Assembly: GCA_030610725.1 (NCBI GenBank)
Contig: JAUWRE010000040.1
Coordinates: forward strand, 1 to 8,227
Length of the DNA: 8,227 nucleotides
Reading direction: 5' to 3'
Source of the DNA: Candidatus Aerophobota bacterium
GTDB taxonomy: Bacteria > Aerophobota > Aerophobia > Aerophobales > AE-B3A
Position numbers and translations under genes: made by a program. Shown piece after piece: positions 7,033 through 8,227 of the stretch (position 1 is the first letter of the stretch; the number at the start of each line of letters is the position of its first letter). The notes under the pieces are model-generated. The model had not been told where the DNA came from. It did not search any database and saw only the letters and a list, made by a program, of their open reading frames with translations.

Positions 7033-7124
7033 GTTCATTGTTTGTAGTTCATCGGGAAAATCACGGTTTCCTCTCCCCTGAGGGGAGAGGATTAAGGTGA
7101 GGGGATATCAACAACGATGAACTA
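7033..7124. repeat. 92-bp inverted-repeat element (copy 2), compact relative of the 5687-5939 element
   Basis: The left part (7033-7060) matches copy 1 at 26 of 28 positions. TAGTTCATCG at 7045-7054 is exactly complementary to CGATGAACTA at 7115-7124. The core is a GC-rich palindrome (7070-7104) of the same type as in copy 1. The word-repeat tracts of copy 1 are missing. It lies between the promoter at 7137-7164 and the DUF1385 start, and its left arm contains the rejected upstream ATG at 7038. As in copy 1 it would be transcribed as 5' leader. Confidence 0.65.
7070..7104. repeat. REP-like palindromic unit, copy 2, with a perfect 10-bp stem
   Basis: CCTCTCCCCT (7070-7079) and AGGGGAGAGG (7081-7090) are exact inverted repeats around a single G, followed by ATTAAGGTGAGGGG. 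The parts and their order match the unit at 5824-5859. In the predicted leader RNA this makes a very stable hairpin. It is not followed by a U-tract on the minus strand and lies upstream of the gene start, so I do not read it as an intrinsic terminator of an upstream gene. Confidence 0.7.
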
Positions 7125-7136
7125 ATAACTTGATTG

Positions 7137-7164
7137 AGTTTAACATAAGGAAGGAGGATGTCAA
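7137..7164 (-). promoter_or_regulatory. sigma70-type promoter for the DUF1385 gene
   Basis: On the minus strand TTGACA (7164-7159), a 16-base spacer and TAAACT (7142-7137) are preceded by TG one base before the -10 (ATGTTAAACT). The predicted start point is near 7130, beside the right arm of the repeat element, giving a leader of about 120 bases. The spacing and the CTTATGYTAAACTCA core are shared with the promoter at 5949-5976. Confidence 0.7.
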
Positions 7165-7191
7165 GAATTGAAAAGGAGGCCAGAAATCTGC

Positions 7192-8227
7192 TTATTTTAT
7201 ATCGAGTTCAATCACCGTACAGGAATGGGGAGGGAAGCTATAGTCAAACCTAGAAGCCGCGTTTCTAATCATCCCAGTTTTAATCTTAATCCTCTCAGGA
7301 TTTTCAAAGTCATTTGTTGCCATTACATTAGGTCCACTTAGCTCATAGATTTTAGCTTGGGCAGATGGAGAAAAGCCTTCTAAGAAGATAGGGCACTCTA
7401 TATCTTTTTCCAGGTGGTAATTAACCGCAGCAATGTATAACTTATCTTTGGCTCTGTCTAAACTCACAGAGGCATCTAAATAGGGAGCATTGGCTAGTTT
7501 GAACTCTCGCCGACCAAAATGGGCCTTCACTTCAATATCATAAGTTTCTGATTTAACTAAAGTATCTAATACGATTTCTCCGGTGTGATTAACAAAAAGT
7601 TCAAAAGCTCTATAAATAGAGGTGAGGTAAAGACGTTTAGTATCTGTGTGAATAGCTCCCAGCACATTTACCAGTTGAGCCAGATTAGCCATGGTTACAC
7701 TCTGGCACAGCTTATGCATGGTAATAAACACTCCAGCGGCGAATAATCCATCTTTCAGAGCATAATTTTCCTCCAGGTCATTTTCTTGATTGCCTCTATA
7801 CCAGATATTCCACTCATCAAGAGCAATCTTTACTTTCTCTTCTTCTTTCATTGAAGGCTGAGCTATCTCTATCACACTCTTTAGAACCTCTAGCCTTTTT
7901 TTGACCCAATATACAGAAGCCACTGTCTCATAATAGTCATCTGAACCCAGATACTGATGATTGGAAATGTAGTCTATATATTTTCCGGCAGTTTTAACTA
8001 CTTCCATATCCCATTCTGGCTCATCTGCCCCCACGGCAATGATTTTTATAGTAGGGTCAACTACTTTCATAAAGTAGGCATATTCCCTTAGAACCTTAGC
8101 ATACTCTTTAGCTGACCTATAACCTACCTGCCATTCTCCATAGTTTTCATTACCTACTCCCCAGTATTTGACCTGGTAGGGCTCTGGGTGACCATTTTTT
8201 GCCCGTAATTTTGCATAGTAACTATTT
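7192..8227 (-). CDS. alpha-L-arabinofuranosidase, GH51 family (partial, N-terminus beyond the window)
   Basis: The frame is open to the right edge, so the true start lies outside; 344 C-terminal residues are visible, against about 500 for a typical GH51 enzyme. The visible part begins in the catalytic (beta/alpha)8 barrel. GVGNENYGEW (visible residues 23-32) carries the general acid/base Glu27 of the GNEN motif. ISNHQY (87-92) is the usual substrate-binding His region. LDEWNIWY (136-143) carries the nucleophile Glu138. The remaining about 150 residues fit the C-terminal beta-sandwich of GH51, ending with SFPPHSCTVIELDIK. The enzyme removes non-reducing terminal alpha-L-arabinofuranosyl groups from arabinan or arabinoxylan oligosaccharides with retention of configuration. 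Location cannot be judged without the N-terminus; many GH51 enzymes are intracellular. An internal Met at 8070 is not the start because GNEN lies upstream of it. No terminator is visible after the stop. Confidence 0.92.
   Translation of the reverse strand, partial: NSYYAKLRAKNGHPEPYQVKYWGVGNENYGEWQVGYRSAKEYAKVLREYAYFMKVVDPTIKIIAVGADEPEWDMEVVKTAGKYIDYISNHQYLGSDDYYETVASVYWVKKRLEVLKSVIEIAQPSMKEEEKVKIALDEWNIWYRGNQENDLEENYALKDGLFAAGVFITMHKLCQSVTMANLAQLVNVLGAIHTDTKRLYLTSIYRAFELFVNHTGEIVLDTLVKSETYDIEVKAHFGRREFKLANAPYLDASVSLDRAKDKLYIAAVNYHLEKDIECPIFLEGFSPSAQAKIYELSGPNVMATNDFENPERIKIKTGMIRNAASRFDYSFPPHSCTVIELDIK

Noticed and set aside
8068..8070. ATG at 8070 as the start of the arabinofuranosidase
   Set aside because: The frame stays open to the window edge and the upstream codons encode the GNEN acid/base motif, so the gene continues beyond the window.

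Overview
The window looks like a chromosomal segment of an anaerobic bacterium, probably from an uncultured lineage. The evidence is Shine-Dalgarno-led genes, TTGACA-type promoters, moderately AT-rich DNA with many AGA/AGG arginine codons, and a large oxygen-sensitive-type activase. I cannot place it more precisely from sequence alone. All complete genes lie on the minus strand; the only plus-strand candidate is a short tail at the left edge.

Reading along transcription (right to left): the window opens inside a GH51 alpha-L-arabinofuranosidase (7192-8227, N-terminus off the window). A short gap follows with a well-formed sigma70 promoter (7137-7164) and a compact inverted-repeat element carrying a near-perfect GC-rich palindrome. 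Next comes a DUF1385/YqhQ-type membrane protein (6067-7011, probable start revised from 7038). A gap of about 420 bp then holds a second copy of the same promoter/repeat arrangement, longer and more decorated. It leads into a three-gene operon: a 1388-residue double-ATPase activator of the 2-hydroxyacyl-CoA dehydratase/benzoyl-CoA reductase type (1478-5644), a small flavodoxin-like protein (1059-1475) and a membrane-anchored TPR protein (157-1062).

The operon is tightly wired. The last two codons of the activase (AGG AGG) are the Shine-Dalgarno of the flavodoxin-like gene, which starts with TTG. The flavodoxin-like gene overlaps the TPR gene by ATGA. Known activators of this family use ATP to push a low-potential electron received from ferredoxin or flavodoxin, so an electron-donor/activase pairing is a reasonable but unproven inference; the FMN phosphate loop of the small protein is degenerate.

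The most unusual structure is non-coding. The two intergenic regions share a left arm (26 of 28 positions), a right inverted arm, a central CCCTCACC/CTCTCCCC-type palindrome and a nearly identical TTGACA-N16-TAAACT promoter with an extended -10. The predicted transcription start falls at the edge of the repeat, so the whole inverted repeat would be transcribed as a 5' leader of two unrelated operons.
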